Assembly (NCBI RefSeq): GCF_019966515.1
Contig: NZ_JAIMIB010000016.1
Location: 1-64,000 of the forward strand
DNA: 64,000 bases
DNA from: Roseovarius aestuarii
Lineage (GTDB): Bacteria; Pseudomonadota; Alphaproteobacteria; Rhodobacterales; Rhodobacteraceae
Direction: 5' to 3'
Shown: in pieces, positions 44,462 through 54,132 of the stretch
Numbering within the stretch: the stretch's first letter is position 1
Layout of the letters: every line of letters begins with the position of its first letter
The notes under the pieces: generated by a model
Told to the model about the DNA's origin: nothing
The model's input: only the letters and a program-made list of their open reading frames with translations
Database searches by the model: none
Made by a program: the position numbers and the translations under genes

Positions 44462-45106
44462 CTATTTGCCCGCGCTCAGCTCCGCCACCAGTTCGCGGGT
44501 TGTAAGTTGGCGGCAATACCCTTTGATGGTCTGAAGGCTGTGATCGTGGCGCTCCTGGCTGTAGGTGAGGCAGGCGTCGGTCACCTGAGTAACAAGGTAA
44601 CCCAGATCGCAGGCATCACGGATGGCGCTTTCGACGCATTGGTCGGTGATCAGTCCCGAAAGCACAAGCTGCCGGACCCCGAGGTTGCGCAGGATGTAAT
44701 CGATATGGGTCGAGACAAAGACTGAGGACGAGGTTTTGGGCAGAATAATCTCATCGCCCACAGGGGCGATCTGGTCGATGACCTTGCCGTCCCACGAGCC
44801 TTTGGGCACGTGAAAGCCGGTGATCTTGTAGTCGAGCGACCGGTCGCGGCCATCCAGCGTAAGGCTCTCGATCGTGGTATACATAAGCTCGACGCCCATG
44901 CCCCTGCATGCCGCCTGGATGGCCTGCATGTTGGGGATCACCCGGGTCTCAAGCTCTGAGAAGAACCAGCCGTATTTCGCGTCGAACTCGGCCTCGGGTA
45001 TATCCTTGAATTCTCCGCCGTCGCGATGGGCGGCGAAATTCTGCACGTCGATGAAAAGAAGCGCGGAATGCGCCGGATCAAGCGGGACATTGCGGGTCAA
45101 GGTCAT
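44462..45106 (-). CDS. Isochorismatase-family cysteine hydrolase
   Basis: The 214-residue protein has the Asp-Lys-Cys triad pattern: FIDVQNF (Asp, about residue 20), ILPKTSSSVF (Lys near residue 121) and LITDQCVESA (Cys near residue 154). Family members cleave amides such as ureidoacrylate, biuret or nicotinamide, or vinyl ethers. Its start overlaps the N-formylglutamate amidohydrolase stop by 4 bases and it ends the six-gene minus-strand operon. A role in breaking down an imported amide is inferred from context. Confidence 0.85.
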   Translation of the reverse strand: MTLTRNVPLDPAHSALLFIDVQNFAAHRDGGEFKDIPEAEFDAKYGWFFSELETRVIPNMQAIQAACRGMGVELMYTTIESLTLDGRDRSLDYKITGFHVPKGSWDGKVIDQIAPVGDEIILPKTSSSVFVSTHIDYILRNLGVRQLVLSGLITDQCVESAIRDACDLGYLVTQVTDACLTYSQERHDHSLQTIKGYCRQLTTRELVAELSAGK

Positions 45107-45879
45107 GGGGCGGTCTCCAGAAGGGCGCTGATGGCATTTGAAAGCAGATCGGCCCAGACTTCGACCCCGGCGGCATTCCGCAGTTGGTCATTGCGGATCT
45201 CGACAAGCGCGTGCCGCATTCCTCGCGGTTCGGCATGCGTGGGGATGAACCAGTCGGTGTCATCGTCGATCTGGTAGGGCTGGTTCGCGATCAGTTCAAA
45301 TGTAGGTTCTGTCCGTCCGATATGGGCAATCAGGGCTTCTGCAGTTGCCATGTCGCGGCGCGTCAGGAACCCCGCGTGCCATGGCCGGTGCGGGCCGCCT
45401 GCCAAGGCCGGTGTAAAGGAATGGATGGCAAATGCCGCGCGGCGGGGGTGACGTTCGAAACCGGCCGTCACGGCGGCATCCAGAGGATCGAACACCCCGT
45501 GAATACGGGCGGTGCGGGCGTCGGCACCAAGGCCGGTATTGCCAGGGACGGGCTGCGTATCGCTGACCGCAGGAATGGCGCTGTCTGAATCGGGTGGGCG
45601 GTTGCAGTCGATGACCAACCGGCTGTAGCGCTGAAGGATCAGGGGGGCGTCAAGCCGTGCGGCAATGCCCCGCGCCAACGCCTCGGCGCCGATGTCCCAG
45701 CCGATATGGGTGTCGATGGCCCCGTCGGGCAATCCCAAATCGCCCAACGCCCGGGGCACCGCCTGACCGGCATGTTCACATACCAAAAGGACCGGTGACG
45801 TGCTGCCCGGGTTGACCCATTCGACGGGCTCAGGATCGCTTTGGCACAGCAGGCCGGTGGCGCGGACGGAGGTACTCAT
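45103..45879 (-). CDS. N-formylglutamate amidohydrolase-like protein
   Basis: The 258-residue protein has VLLVCEHAGQAVP (about residues 30-42), the metal/active-site HIGWDIGAE, and RLVIDCNRPPDSDS, typical of the family that releases formate from N-formyl-glutamate or hydrolyses similar acyl-amino acids. Overlaps of 4 bases link it to LivH upstream and the isochorismatase-like gene downstream. The natural substrate may be another N-acyl or amide compound. Confidence 0.85.
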   Translation of the reverse strand: MSTSVRATGLLCQSDPEPVEWVNPGSTSPVLLVCEHAGQAVPRALGDLGLPDGAIDTHIGWDIGAEALARGIAARLDAPLILQRYSRLVIDCNRPPDSDSAIPAVSDTQPVPGNTGLGADARTARIHGVFDPLDAAVTAGFERHPRRAAFAIHSFTPALAGGPHRPWHAGFLTRRDMATAEALIAHIGRTEPTFELIANQPYQIDDDTDWFIPTHAEPRGMRHALVEIRNDQLRNAAGVEVWADLLSNAISALLETAP

Positions 45880-46769
45880 ACTTTCTGCGCCTGTAATGTT
45901 GCCGCCGGGATCAGCCCGTTGGGCCTGAGGATCAGAATCAGCACGACAAGGCTCAGCCCGATGGGCTCGCGGAATTCCTGCCAGGCAGAGGGCAGGAAAG
46001 CGGCGAGAAAGACCTCGATGAAGCCAAGCACAAAACCGCCTGCCACCGCCCCCCTGAGCGATCCGAGCCCGCCCAGAATGGCCGCGATGAAGGCCTTGAG
46101 CACCGGCGTGAACCCCATCAGCGGATCAACCGAGGCACGCTGCGAGACCCAGAGCACCGCCGCGACCCCGGCCAGCAGGCCCGACAGGGCAAAGGCGGCC
46201 GAGATCACGGTGTTGGCGCGAATGCCCATGAGGCGGGCAATGGCGAAATCCTCGGCGGCTGCGCGCATGGCGATACCGTGTTTCTGTTTTTTCATGAACA
46301 GTTCGAGCGCGATCAGCATCACGATCGTGGCCAGAATGGCAAAAAGCTTGTTCACCCCGATGATCAGCCCACCGATGGTGACGCTCTGGCTCAGGGCATC
46401 GGGAAGGATCACCGGCTGCGAGCGGGCCGAAATCAGGTTCTGAAACAACACCTGCAGGATCATCGCCACCGCGAAACTGGTGACCAACATTGTGGCGCCT
46501 GAGGCGTTGCGGACGGGCCGGAACGCCACCCGCTCCATCGCCATCGCCGCCAGCATCGGGGCCAGCACCGCCAGCGGCACGCTGACCGCGAAGGGGATAC
46601 CGGCAAGGCCGCAATACATCAGCACATACCCGGCGATGGTCATCAGCTCGCCATGGGCAAAATTGATCAGGCCCATGATCGAAAACACCACCGCCAGCCC
46701 CAGCGCCAGAAGCGCATAGGTGCCGCCCAGGGCCAGGGCATTGACGGTCTGCTGGAGGATCAGATCCAT
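45876..46769 (-). CDS. Branched-chain-type ABC transporter permease (LivH-like)
   Basis: The 297-residue inner-membrane protein has about eight hydrophobic segments and the LivH pattern: GGTYALLALGLAVVFSIMGLINFAHGE (about residues 16-42, split here for clarity) and EDFAIARLMGI near residues 192-202, the ATPase-coupling loop. It pairs with the permease half of the LivM-LivG fusion upstream. Confidence 0.93.
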   Translation of the reverse strand: MDLILQQTVNALALGGTYALLALGLAVVFSIMGLINFAHGELMTIAGYVLMYCGLAGIPFAVSVPLAVLAPMLAAMAMERVAFRPVRNASGATMLVTSFAVAMILQVLFQNLISARSQPVILPDALSQSVTIGGLIIGVNKLFAILATIVMLIALELFMKKQKHGIAMRAAAEDFAIARLMGIRANTVISAAFALSGLLAGVAAVLWVSQRASVDPLMGFTPVLKAFIAAILGGLGSLRGAVAGGFVLGFIEVFLAAFLPSAWQEFREPIGLSLVVLILILRPNGLIPAATLQAQKV

Positions 46770-46771
46770 GC

Positions 46772-47488
46772 TCAGTGCTCTCCCAGATAGGCGGCGCTCA
46801 TGTCATCCGATGCACGCATCGCGGCGGCGCTGCCCTCGCGGATGATCTGGCCCGAGGCCATCATGTAGGCCCGGTCGGCAATCTCAAGCGCACCTGCCAC
46901 GTTCTGTTCCACAAGGAATATGGTGACACCCTGATCACGCAGGGTCGAGATCAGGTCAAACACCTGCTCGACAATGCGCGGGGCAAGGCCGAGCGATGGC
47001 TCGTCAAGCAGCAAGAGCCGCGGGTTGCACATCAGCGCACGCCCGATGGCCAGCATCTGCTGCTGCCCCCCCGAAAGCGTGCCGGCATATTGGTTGTGTC
47101 TCTCGGCAAGGATGGGAAAAAGATCAAACACATGCTGGCGCGATGCGTCGATCGACGTGTTGTCGCGCACCGCGTAGGCGCCCATCCGCAGATTGTCATC
47201 GACGGTCAGCGTGCCAAAGACCCGCCGCCCCTCGGGCGCCAGCGTCAGGCCCGAAATCGGGATTTCTTCGGAGGGTAGCTCGGTGATGTCGTTGCCATCG
47301 AAATAGACCTTCCCCTCGGTCACTGGCGCCAGCCCGGCGATGCCGTTCATGGTAGAGGATTTACCTGCCCCGTTGGCGCCGAGAAGGGCGACAATCTCGC
47401 CCGTCCCGATTTCAAGGTCGATACCGCGCACGGCCTCCACCGCGCCGTAGCGCAGCTTGAACCCTTCCAGCTTCAGAAGCGGGGACAT
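46772..47488 (-). CDS. Branched-chain-type ABC transporter ATP-binding protein (LivF-like)
   Basis: The 238-residue ATPase has Walker A GANGAGKSS (about residues 37-45), the LSGGQQQM signature (about 139-146), and Walker B RLLLLDEPS (about 157-165), with the LivF-specific APEGRRVF segment. It is the second ATPase of the importer; the other is fused to the permease. Confidence 0.94.
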   Translation of the reverse strand: MSPLLKLEGFKLRYGAVEAVRGIDLEIGTGEIVALLGANGAGKSSTMNGIAGLAPVTEGKVYFDGNDITELPSEEIPISGLTLAPEGRRVFGTLTVDDNLRMGAYAVRDNTSIDASRQHVFDLFPILAERHNQYAGTLSGGQQQMLAIGRALMCNPRLLLLDEPSLGLAPRIVEQVFDLISTLRDQGVTIFLVEQNVAGALEIADRAYMMASGQIIREGSAAAMRASDDMSAAYLGEH

Positions 47489-47503
47489 GCGCGACCCTTT
47501 CCC

Positions 47504-48655
47504 CTACTGCATCCGCGGCGCAGGAATCAGGTCGGCTCTGGGCGAGGGCTGCCCGACAAGTTCACGCTCGCCACTCTTGACGCGGACCAGCGAGACCTGC
47601 CGGACCGGCATGCCCGTGGTGCCCTTGTAGGTGATCAGGCTGGTGGCGCCCTGAACGTCTTCCAGATTCGCCATTGCGTCACGGATCGCCTGTGGTTCGG
47701 TGGAACCGGCGGCCACAACTGCGGCTTCCAGCACTTTCACAAGGTCATAGCCCACCGCGTTGAACACGGTCTCGGATTTGCTGCCGGTGGTCTCTTCGTA
47801 AAGCGTGTTGAAGCCTTCCAGCGGGCTGCCTTCGGTGGCATGACCTGCCGTGGAAAAGACCACGCCCTCGGCCGCATCGCCCAGACCAAAGGTCGTGGGG
47901 CTGTCGATGCCGTCCGAACCGATCACCTGACCCTCATATCCCGCCGCGCGCAAAGCCTTGATGAAGGTTGGGAAATCAGGTTCGTACGCGGATGTCATTA
48001 CCACATCGGGTGCCGGATCAAGCGCCGCGATCTGCGTGGCGATAGCCGAGAAATCAGGCTGGCCAATGTTATACGTCGCCTCGCCCAGAACCTCTCCGCC
48101 CAGCGATTTCATCACGTCGGCAAAGTAAAGCGGCATGGTGGTATACTGGCTGTCCGGCGAATAGAGGATAAAGACCGTCTTCATTCCCTGCTCGAACGCC
48201 CAGGAGGCCGATACCGTAGCCTGCACATTGTCGCCCGGGAAGTTGGCAAAGACGTAGTCACCGCCAATAAGCGGCAAGGTTGGCGAGGAGGCACAGGTGG
48301 AAATCGCCGGAATCTGCGCGGAGGCGACGATCGCCGCTGCCGCAATTGAAGGATCGGCATCGCAGGGCAGAACGATGGCTTCGGACCCTGCATCCACCAA
48401 CTCCTGCACCGAGATCGAGGTTTGGGCCGTGTCCGAGCGCACGTCCTTCTCGGTCATTTCGATCATAATCTTGCCGCCGATACCGCCCGCGGCGTTTATC
48501 TCGTCGACAGCAATACGTATGCCTTCAACCACGGGGGCGTCATAGGGGGCCAGCCCGCCGGTTTGCGCGGTGGCAAGGCCGAGTTTCAGCTCATCAGCCT
48601 GGGCGTCGAGCGCCGCGATACTCAGGGCCGTTGTTGCAATCAGAATATGTTTCAT
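47504..48655 (-). CDS. ABC transporter periplasmic substrate-binding protein
   Basis: The 383-residue protein has a signal peptide (about residues 1-20) and the leucine/isoleucine/valine-binding-protein fold, with LGLATAQTGGLAPYDAPVVEGI (N-terminal lobe) and DLVKVLEAAV. It binds the ligand for the LivH/LivM-G/LivF importer. The family handles amino acids, amides and urea; the ligand here is unknown. Confidence 0.92.
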   Translation of the reverse strand: MKHILIATTALSIAALDAQADELKLGLATAQTGGLAPYDAPVVEGIRIAVDEINAAGGIGGKIMIEMTEKDVRSDTAQTSISVQELVDAGSEAIVLPCDADPSIAAAAIVASAQIPAISTCASSPTLPLIGGDYVFANFPGDNVQATVSASWAFEQGMKTVFILYSPDSQYTTMPLYFADVMKSLGGEVLGEATYNIGQPDFSAIATQIAALDPAPDVVMTSAYEPDFPTFIKALRAAGYEGQVIGSDGIDSPTTFGLGDAAEGVVFSTAGHATEGSPLEGFNTLYEETTGSKSETVFNAVGYDLVKVLEAAVVAAGSTEPQAIRDAMANLEDVQGATSLITYKGTTGMPVRQVSLVRVKSGERELVGQPSPRADLIPAPRMQ

Positions 48656-48673
48656 AAGGATCTCCCTTGTTGT

Positions 48674-50461
48674 TTATCGGGTTTCTTTCTTGGATGTGCC
48701 CAAATAGGCCTCGATCACCGCGGGGTTCCGGCGCACCTCTTCCGGGCTGCCTTCGGCAATAAGCTTGCCTTCGTTCAGAACGATGATGCGGTGACACAGG
48801 GCATTGATCAGCCCAAGGTCGTGATCGACCAGAAGGATGCCAATTCCCAGGTCGCTGTTCAGTTTGCGCAGAATTTCCATCAGCGCGTCGGTTTCCTCGC
48901 GGTTCATGCCCGCCGCTGGTTCGTCGAGGAATATGAGCGAGGGCTGACAGACCAGCGCACGCGCAATCTCGACCCGGCGTTGATCGCCATAGGACAGGTT
49001 GCCCGCCATGGTCTCCGTCACGCCGCTCAGGCCCAGCCGTTCCAGCGCCGCCGCCACGCGCGCTCCGGCATCGCGTCCGCCCTTAGTCGCGAGGGCTGCG
49101 GCCTGTACGTTCTGATAGACCGACAGTGTCGGAAACAGGCGGATGTTCTGGAAAGTGCGCGCAATTCCGGCGTCGACGAACTTGTGCGGCGGCAGGTGCA
49201 CAAGATCTTTGCCGCCTTTGGTGATTGCGCCTTCACTTGGACGCAAAACGCCTGAAAGTTGGTTGAGAAGCGTCGTCTTTCCTGATCCGTTCGGGCCGAT
49301 CAGTCCGACGATTTCGCCGGGTGTCACCGTCACGCTTACCTCCTCGGTCGCGACAACGCCACCGAAACGCTTGGTCAGGCTTATGGCGTCCAGCGGATCG
49401 CTTTCCGCAGGGGAAAGCGGTTTAGGGTCAACCGCGGTGCGGCGCGGCGGGATCAGCCATTCCTCCCATTCCCTGAGCCCCGCCAGGCCTTCAGGGCGGC
49501 GCATCAGTGCAAGCAGGATCAGCATACCGATTCCGATCTGCGTGGTGCCAAAGACCTGAGGGATTTCCACAAAACCAAGATCAAGCCCGCCTTCGAGGCG
49601 GCGCAAAAGCTCGGTCAGCAGGGTGACCACAACCGCGCCCAGAACCGCGCCCGTCACGGTGGTCATGCCGCCTACGATCAGCATCGCCAGCAGGAAGAAC
49701 GTGTCGGTAAAATAGAACTTCTTAGGGCTGAACGCGCCAAGGAAATGTGCGATCAGCGCCCCGGACAGCGCCATCAGACCGGCACTAAGTACGAAGGCGA
49801 TGAACCTTTCGCGCGGCACGCTGATGCCGATTGCCGCCGCCGCAATCGCGTTTTCGCGGCCCGCCCGCAGACGCAGCCCGCAGGCGGAGTCGCGATAAAG
49901 CCGAGCCACGACAAGGGAGATGACGCACCCGGCCGCCGCGACCCAGATTGTCGTGTCGCGCGGTACGCCGAAAAATGTCTGCGCCCCGCGCGTTACGTCG
50001 CGCCAACCGATCAGTATTCCGTGAGTGATGATCAAAAGCGCCAGGGTCGAAATTGTTGCGGCGGACCCGTCCAGCCGCCAGATCGCGAGGCCGACCAAAC
50101 CCGCAACCGTCATGGTCAGGATCACCGCTGTCAGCGTGGCCGGTAACAATCCCAGCTCTATCACGGCCAGCCATTCCGGCAGAGCGGGCAGGGTCGCGCC
50201 CTTGATCTGGGCCGGAAGCGTAAGTAGTGCCGCGGCATAGGCTCCGATCCCCATGAAGGACAGATGTCCGAAGCTCAGGATGCCCGAATTGCCGGAATAA
50301 AGCCCCATCGCGGCAATTGCGGTAAGCGAGATCAGGAACACGATGATCGTCCTCTCGACCGAGGTGCCGATCGCGTCGCCTGCCAGGGCCAGCAGCACGA
50401 CGAAGCCAGGCACCGCCAGAACGGCGGCAGCAAGTTGCGATCGTGGTGCGGTAAGCTCCAT
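48674..50461 (-). CDS. Fused ABC permease-ATPase (LivM-LivG)
   Basis: The 595-residue protein joins a LivM-type permease (about residues 1-325, about nine hydrophobic segments) to a LivG-type ATPase (about residues 345-590) with Walker A GPNGSGKTT (about residues 379-387), NLSYGDQRRVEIAR and Walker B SLIFLDEPAAGM. Two parts that are normally separate genes are here one chain. The start at 50461 has AAGGA before it; the frame further upstream to 50548 is not likely to be translated. It heads the six-gene operon. Confidence 0.9.
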   Translation of the reverse strand: MELTAPRSQLAAAVLAVPGFVVLLALAGDAIGTSVERTIIVFLISLTAIAAMGLYSGNSGILSFGHLSFMGIGAYAAALLTLPAQIKGATLPALPEWLAVIELGLLPATLTAVILTMTVAGLVGLAIWRLDGSAATISTLALLIITHGILIGWRDVTRGAQTFFGVPRDTTIWVAAAGCVISLVVARLYRDSACGLRLRAGRENAIAAAAIGISVPRERFIAFVLSAGLMALSGALIAHFLGAFSPKKFYFTDTFFLLAMLIVGGMTTVTGAVLGAVVVTLLTELLRRLEGGLDLGFVEIPQVFGTTQIGIGMLILLALMRRPEGLAGLREWEEWLIPPRRTAVDPKPLSPAESDPLDAISLTKRFGGVVATEEVSVTVTPGEIVGLIGPNGSGKTTLLNQLSGVLRPSEGAITKGGKDLVHLPPHKFVDAGIARTFQNIRLFPTLSVYQNVQAAALATKGGRDAGARVAAALERLGLSGVTETMAGNLSYGDQRRVEIARALVCQPSLIFLDEPAAGMNREETDALMEILRKLNSDLGIGILLVDHDLGLINALCHRIIVLNEGKLIAEGSPEEVRRNPAVIEAYLGTSKKETR

Positions 50462-50486
50462 CGGGAATCCTTGTGAATCTCGCGTG

Positions 50487-50532
50487 AGTATTCGAATGAA
50501 TATTTTCAAAGTCAATATATTTTGTATTGACT
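50487..50532. promoter_or_regulatory. Divergent promoter/operator between the importer operon and rpiR
   Basis: AGTCAATA-N7-TATTGACT (50510-50532) is a perfect inverted repeat. Each arm contains TTGACT, a -35 element pointing outward. On the minus strand TTGACT is followed, after 17 bases, by AATACT (50492-50487) as -10 for the importer operon. The symmetric repeat is a candidate RpiR operator. Confidence 0.6.
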
Positions 50533-50585
50533 GAAAAATTATTTCCAATCATGCTTTGATCCAGCCAAACAAGCTGCCGGGCCAC

Positions 50586-51431
50586 ATGCTGATCAAAGAT
50601 CGTATCAAAGATGCCGCCGGAATCCTTACCCCGAGCGAACGTAAACTCGCCGCGGCGATCTTGTCGGATTATCCCTATGCCGGCCTTGTTTCTATCCAGG
50701 ATCTGGCAAAACACGCCGAGGTGTCGCCGCCTTCTATTTCACGCTTTGTCACCAAGATCGGACTGGCGGGTTATCAGGAGTTTCAGCGTGATCTAATTGC
50801 GGAACTGAAGGAAGGGCAGCGGTCGCCGGTCGATCTGCACATGGAAAACCGCCCGATCGAAGGCGGGTTTCTCAGCGATTTCATTCAGCGCACCACACGG
50901 CAGATGGCGGTGTCGTCGGCGGCGATCACCGAAGATCAGTTCGCCCGCATCTGCACGCTGCTGGCCACGCCAAAAAGCGAGGTCCATGTGATCGGCGGTC
51001 GGGTCAGCGATTCAATCGCCTTCCTGCTTTCGTTTCACCTGCGGCAGATGCGCCAGGGTGTCTATCATTTACCTGCCAATAACGAGGCCTGGCCGGAGTA
51101 CCTGTTGCGCATGAAACAGGGCGATCTGCTCTTCGTCGTGGATTTTCGCCGCTATCAGCCGAACCTGCTTGGCCTGTGCCAGACTGCCCACGACAAGGGG
51201 GCTAAGATCATCCTGATGACCGACAAGTGGCTGTCACCGATTGCGAAATACGCGGCCGAAGTGTTGCCCGTGCCAATCGAAAGCGGCACACTTTGGGACA
51301 CCTACGCCCCGGCGCTAGCGGTGATCGAAGCGCTGGTGACCAAGATTGCAGAAGACAATTTCGACCAGACACGCGCCCGGATAAAAGCCTGGGACGCGCT
51401 CCGCCTTACTGATCAGGATGTTCCGTCATGA
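50586..51431 (+). CDS. RpiR/MurR-family transcriptional regulator
   Basis: The 281-residue regulator has an N-terminal helix-turn-helix (ILTPSERKLAAAIL and VSIQDLAKHAEVSPPSISRFVTKIGLAGYQEFQ, about residues 13-67, split here) and a C-terminal SIS domain (about residues 120-265) that senses a phosphosugar or other small molecule. It is divergent from the importer operon and its stop overlaps the ligase gene by 4 bases, so it should control both sides. Start 50586 is the first in-frame ATG; a TTG at 50556 is an alternative. Confidence 0.88.
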   Translation: MLIKDRIKDAAGILTPSERKLAAAILSDYPYAGLVSIQDLAKHAEVSPPSISRFVTKIGLAGYQEFQRDLIAELKEGQRSPVDLHMENRPIEGGFLSDFIQRTTRQMAVSSAAITEDQFARICTLLATPKSEVHVIGGRVSDSIAFLLSFHLRQMRQGVYHLPANNEAWPEYLLRMKQGDLLFVVDFRRYQPNLLGLCQTAHDKGAKIILMTDKWLSPIAKYAAEVLPVPIESGTLWDTYAPALAVIEALVTKIAEDNFDQTRARIKAWDALRLTDQDVPS

Positions 51432-52738
51432 CGCCCATGCCTCTTATTTTCGTAGCCACCTGTGACCTTGCCGGCAAGGCCCGCGGCAAGGCATTTCCCG
51501 CCGATCAGCTGGAAAAACGCCTGTTACGCGGTGTCGGTTGGACACCCACCAATGTTCAGATCAACTGTTTCGACGGGATCGGCGACAGCCCGTTTGGCGC
51601 CCTGGGCGATCTGCTGCTGATCCCCGACCCGGCGACCGAGGTGAATGTCGGTTTCGATGCCGACACACGTGAACATTTCATGCTGGGCAATATCACCGCG
51701 CTCGATGGAACCCCGTGGGAGTTCTGTACCCGGTCGCTTTTGCAATCGGCGCTCGACCGGCTGCACAGGGTGGCGGGCGTGCGTCTGATCGCGGCATTCG
51801 AACACGAATTCCAACTCAGGGGGGAGCCGGCGATTCGTAATCAGGGCTATGGGCGGGAGGCGTTCGAGGTTCAGCGCCGCCTGTGTGAAACGTTGATGGG
51901 TGCGCTGAAACAGGCGGGCATGGAACCCGACAGTATCATGAAGGAATACGGCCCCAACCAATACGAGGTTGTGGTCGGTCCCGATCAGGGCGTTCGTGCC
52001 GCCGATGCCGCCGTGATCTTGCGCGAACTGACCCGCTCCACCGCTCGCCATCTGGGCGAAGCGGCGACTTTCACCCCCATTCGCGACGTGTCGAGCGTGG
52101 GCAATGGCGTGCATATCCACATGAGTTTTGTCGATGAGGGCGGCCAGCCCGCCACCTATGATGAAAACGGCCCCTGCGGCATGTCCAATCTGACCGCCGC
52201 CTTCTCTGCCGGTGTGCTCAAGTACCTTGAAAACATCATCGCCCTGACCGCGCCCTCGGTGATTTCCTATGAGCGGCTCACGCCGCATCGCTGGTCGGCG
52301 GCTTATAACAATCTGGGCTTCCGTGACCGTGAGGCCTCGCTGCGCGTCTGCCCGGTGACTGCCAAGGATCCCGCCGCCATCTCCCGCCAGTTCAACATCG
52401 AATATCGCGCCGCCGATGCTGCGGCCTGCCCGCATCTTGCGCTGGCTGCCATAATCCATGCCGGGGTACAGGGTATCGAGGACGGTTTAACCCCACCGCC
52501 GCCTACAGAAGAAGACCTATCACTTCTATCACCCGAGGATCTTGCCGCGCGCGGTTTTGTTCGTTTGCCAACCTCGCTCGACGCAGCCCTTGATAGGTTT
52601 GACGCCTGCGAGACAGCCAAAGGTTGGTTCCCTGCGTCCTTTGCTTCGGTCTACCGGGCGCACAAAGCGTCGGAGATGGCACATGTCGCCAATATGGAGA
52701 TCGCGGAAAAGTGTGCCGCCTATGAGGACAGTTATTGA
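51428..52738 (+). CDS. Glutamine synthetase family protein (gamma-glutamyl-amide ligase)
   Basis: The 436-residue protein has the glutamine synthetase catalytic layout: FEHEFQL near residue 118, NGVHIHMSF (about residues 225-233), SYERLTPHRWSAAYNN and the metal/phosphate-binding NIEYRAADAAACPHLALAA near the C-terminus. Sequence differs from house-keeping GlnA, as in PuuA/GlnT-type enzymes that join glutamate to amines. Partnered with RpiR and the importer, it may act on an imported amine. The exact substrate is not known. Confidence 0.88.
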   Translation: MTPMPLIFVATCDLAGKARGKAFPADQLEKRLLRGVGWTPTNVQINCFDGIGDSPFGALGDLLLIPDPATEVNVGFDADTREHFMLGNITALDGTPWEFCTRSLLQSALDRLHRVAGVRLIAAFEHEFQLRGEPAIRNQGYGREAFEVQRRLCETLMGALKQAGMEPDSIMKEYGPNQYEVVVGPDQGVRAADAAVILRELTRSTARHLGEAATFTPIRDVSSVGNGVHIHMSFVDEGGQPATYDENGPCGMSNLTAAFSAGVLKYLENIIALTAPSVISYERLTPHRWSAAYNNLGFRDREASLRVCPVTAKDPAAISRQFNIEYRAADAAACPHLALAAIIHAGVQGIEDGLTPPPPTEEDLSLLSPEDLAARGFVRLPTSLDAALDRFDACETAKGWFPASFASVYRAHKASEMAHVANMEIAEKCAAYEDSY

Positions 52739-53059
52739 TTTATGGTGTTCCATCAGGCGCGCCGTCAGCTGTGAAATGGATGGTTCACTCGGCGAAATAG
52801 GTAGATCCTTCGACCACTTCGATCCCAACCGACTTTAGGTTTCCCGTTTGCTGTGCAAGGTTTGAACATGCGAGAAGCGGCTCCTTGCGGCGCCCTCCAA
52901 AGGTGGCGTTAGGGCGTTTAAAGGGCCATCACCAAAGCATGCAATGGCCGCTTATCACGGGCTGGGCGCCTGCGCGTTTAAGGTACGGTCAACACCAACC
53001 AGACCTTGATGGAGGTCATGTAACCGCGCTTGCCGGAAACCTGTATAGTTCCGTTCCCA
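52739..53059. other. Convergent intergenic stretch between the ligase and trxB genes
   Basis: About 321 bases have no motif-bearing open frame and no clear terminator. Short G+C-rich segments (GGCGCCCTCC, GGCGTTAGGGCG) resemble degraded repeat material like that near 12137. Confidence 0.45.
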
Positions 53060-54004
53060 TCAACCGTCGTGCTCGGCCAGGAATTTTTCGGCGTCCAATG
53101 CTGCCATGCAGCCCATGCCAGCGCTGGTCACGGCTTGGCGGTAGATGTGATCGGTCAGATCGCCCGCCGCGAAAACGCCTGGCACCGAGGTGCGGGTGCT
53201 GCCAGGCTCGACCTTGACATAGCCGCCATTGTGCAGCTCAAGCGTGTCCTTCACCAGTTCTGTTGCGGGCGCGTGGCCGATGGCGATGAAGACACCTTTG
53301 CAGGGAATCGTTACAACCTCACCGGATTGATTATTGAGCACGCGCACGCCGGTGACACCCTTGGGATTGTCGTCGCCGATGACTTCTTCAAGCTCATGGA
53401 ACCAGAGCGGTTTGATCTTGGGGTGCTTAAGCAGGCGGTCCTGCAGGATCTTTTCGGCGCGTAACTCGTCACGGCGGTGAATCAGCGTGACCTTGGAGGC
53501 GAAGTTGGTGAGAAAGAGTGCTTCTTCAACCGCAGTATTGCCGCCGCCGACCACTACGATTTCCTCGCCACGATAGAAAAACCCGTCACAGGTGGCGCAG
53601 GCACTTACGCCAAAGCCCTTGAAGGCCTCTTCGCTCTCCAGCCCCAGCCATTTTGCCCGCGCGCCGGTGGCCAGAATGACTGCATCGGCGGTGTAAGTCG
53701 CGCCGCTGTCACCCTTGGCGGTGAAGGGGCGTTTGGAGATGTCCAGGTCGGTGATGATGTCGCCGATGATCTCGCATCCCATGGCCTTGGCATGTGCCTC
53801 CATCCGGACCATCAGATCCGGGCCCTGAACCTCGGTATCGCCAGGCCAGTTCTCGACCTCGGTGGTTGTTGTGAGCTGCCCACCCGGTTCAATACCCTGC
53901 ACCAGAATCGGTGACAGCATTGCCCTGCTGGCATAGACACCGGCGGTATAACCGGCGGGGCCGGAGCCTATGATCAGCGTTTTGGTGTGACGGTTTTCGG
54001 CCAT
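53060..54004 (-). CDS. trxB: Thioredoxin-disulfide reductase
   Basis: TrxB reduces thioredoxin with NADPH through FAD and a redox-active disulfide. The 314-residue protein starts at 54004; the first domain has [16 protein letters not shown] (about residues 13-28), the catalytic CATC at residues 136-139, and the NADPH-binding [10 protein letters not shown] around residues 153-162. It is divergent from an Lrp/AsnC regulator. Confidence 0.96.
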   Translation of the reverse strand: MAENRHTKTLIIGSGPAGYTAGVYASRAMLSPILVQGIEPGGQLTTTTEVENWPGDTEVQGPDLMVRMEAHAKAMGCEIIGDIITDLDISKRPFTAKGDSGATYTADAVILATGARAKWLGLESEEAFKGFGVSACATCDGFFYRGEEIVVVGGGNTAVEEALFLTNFASKVTLIHRRDELRAEKILQDRLLKHPKIKPLWFHELEEVIGDDNPKGVTGVRVLNNQSGEVVTIPCKGVFIAIGHAPATELVKDTLELHNGGYVKVEPGSTRTSVPGVFAAGDLTDHIYRQAVTSAGMGCMAALDAEKFLAEHDG

Positions 54005-54132
54005 TGATGGGGCACCTTTCGGACTGGCTTGCGGAGGTTTATTTACCTGATATAGCGACGCAGCAACGGGCATGAAACCCCTGCTGATCAGCTTTGCTGT
54101 CACGTCGAATTCAATTGAGAGTCTTTAACGAT

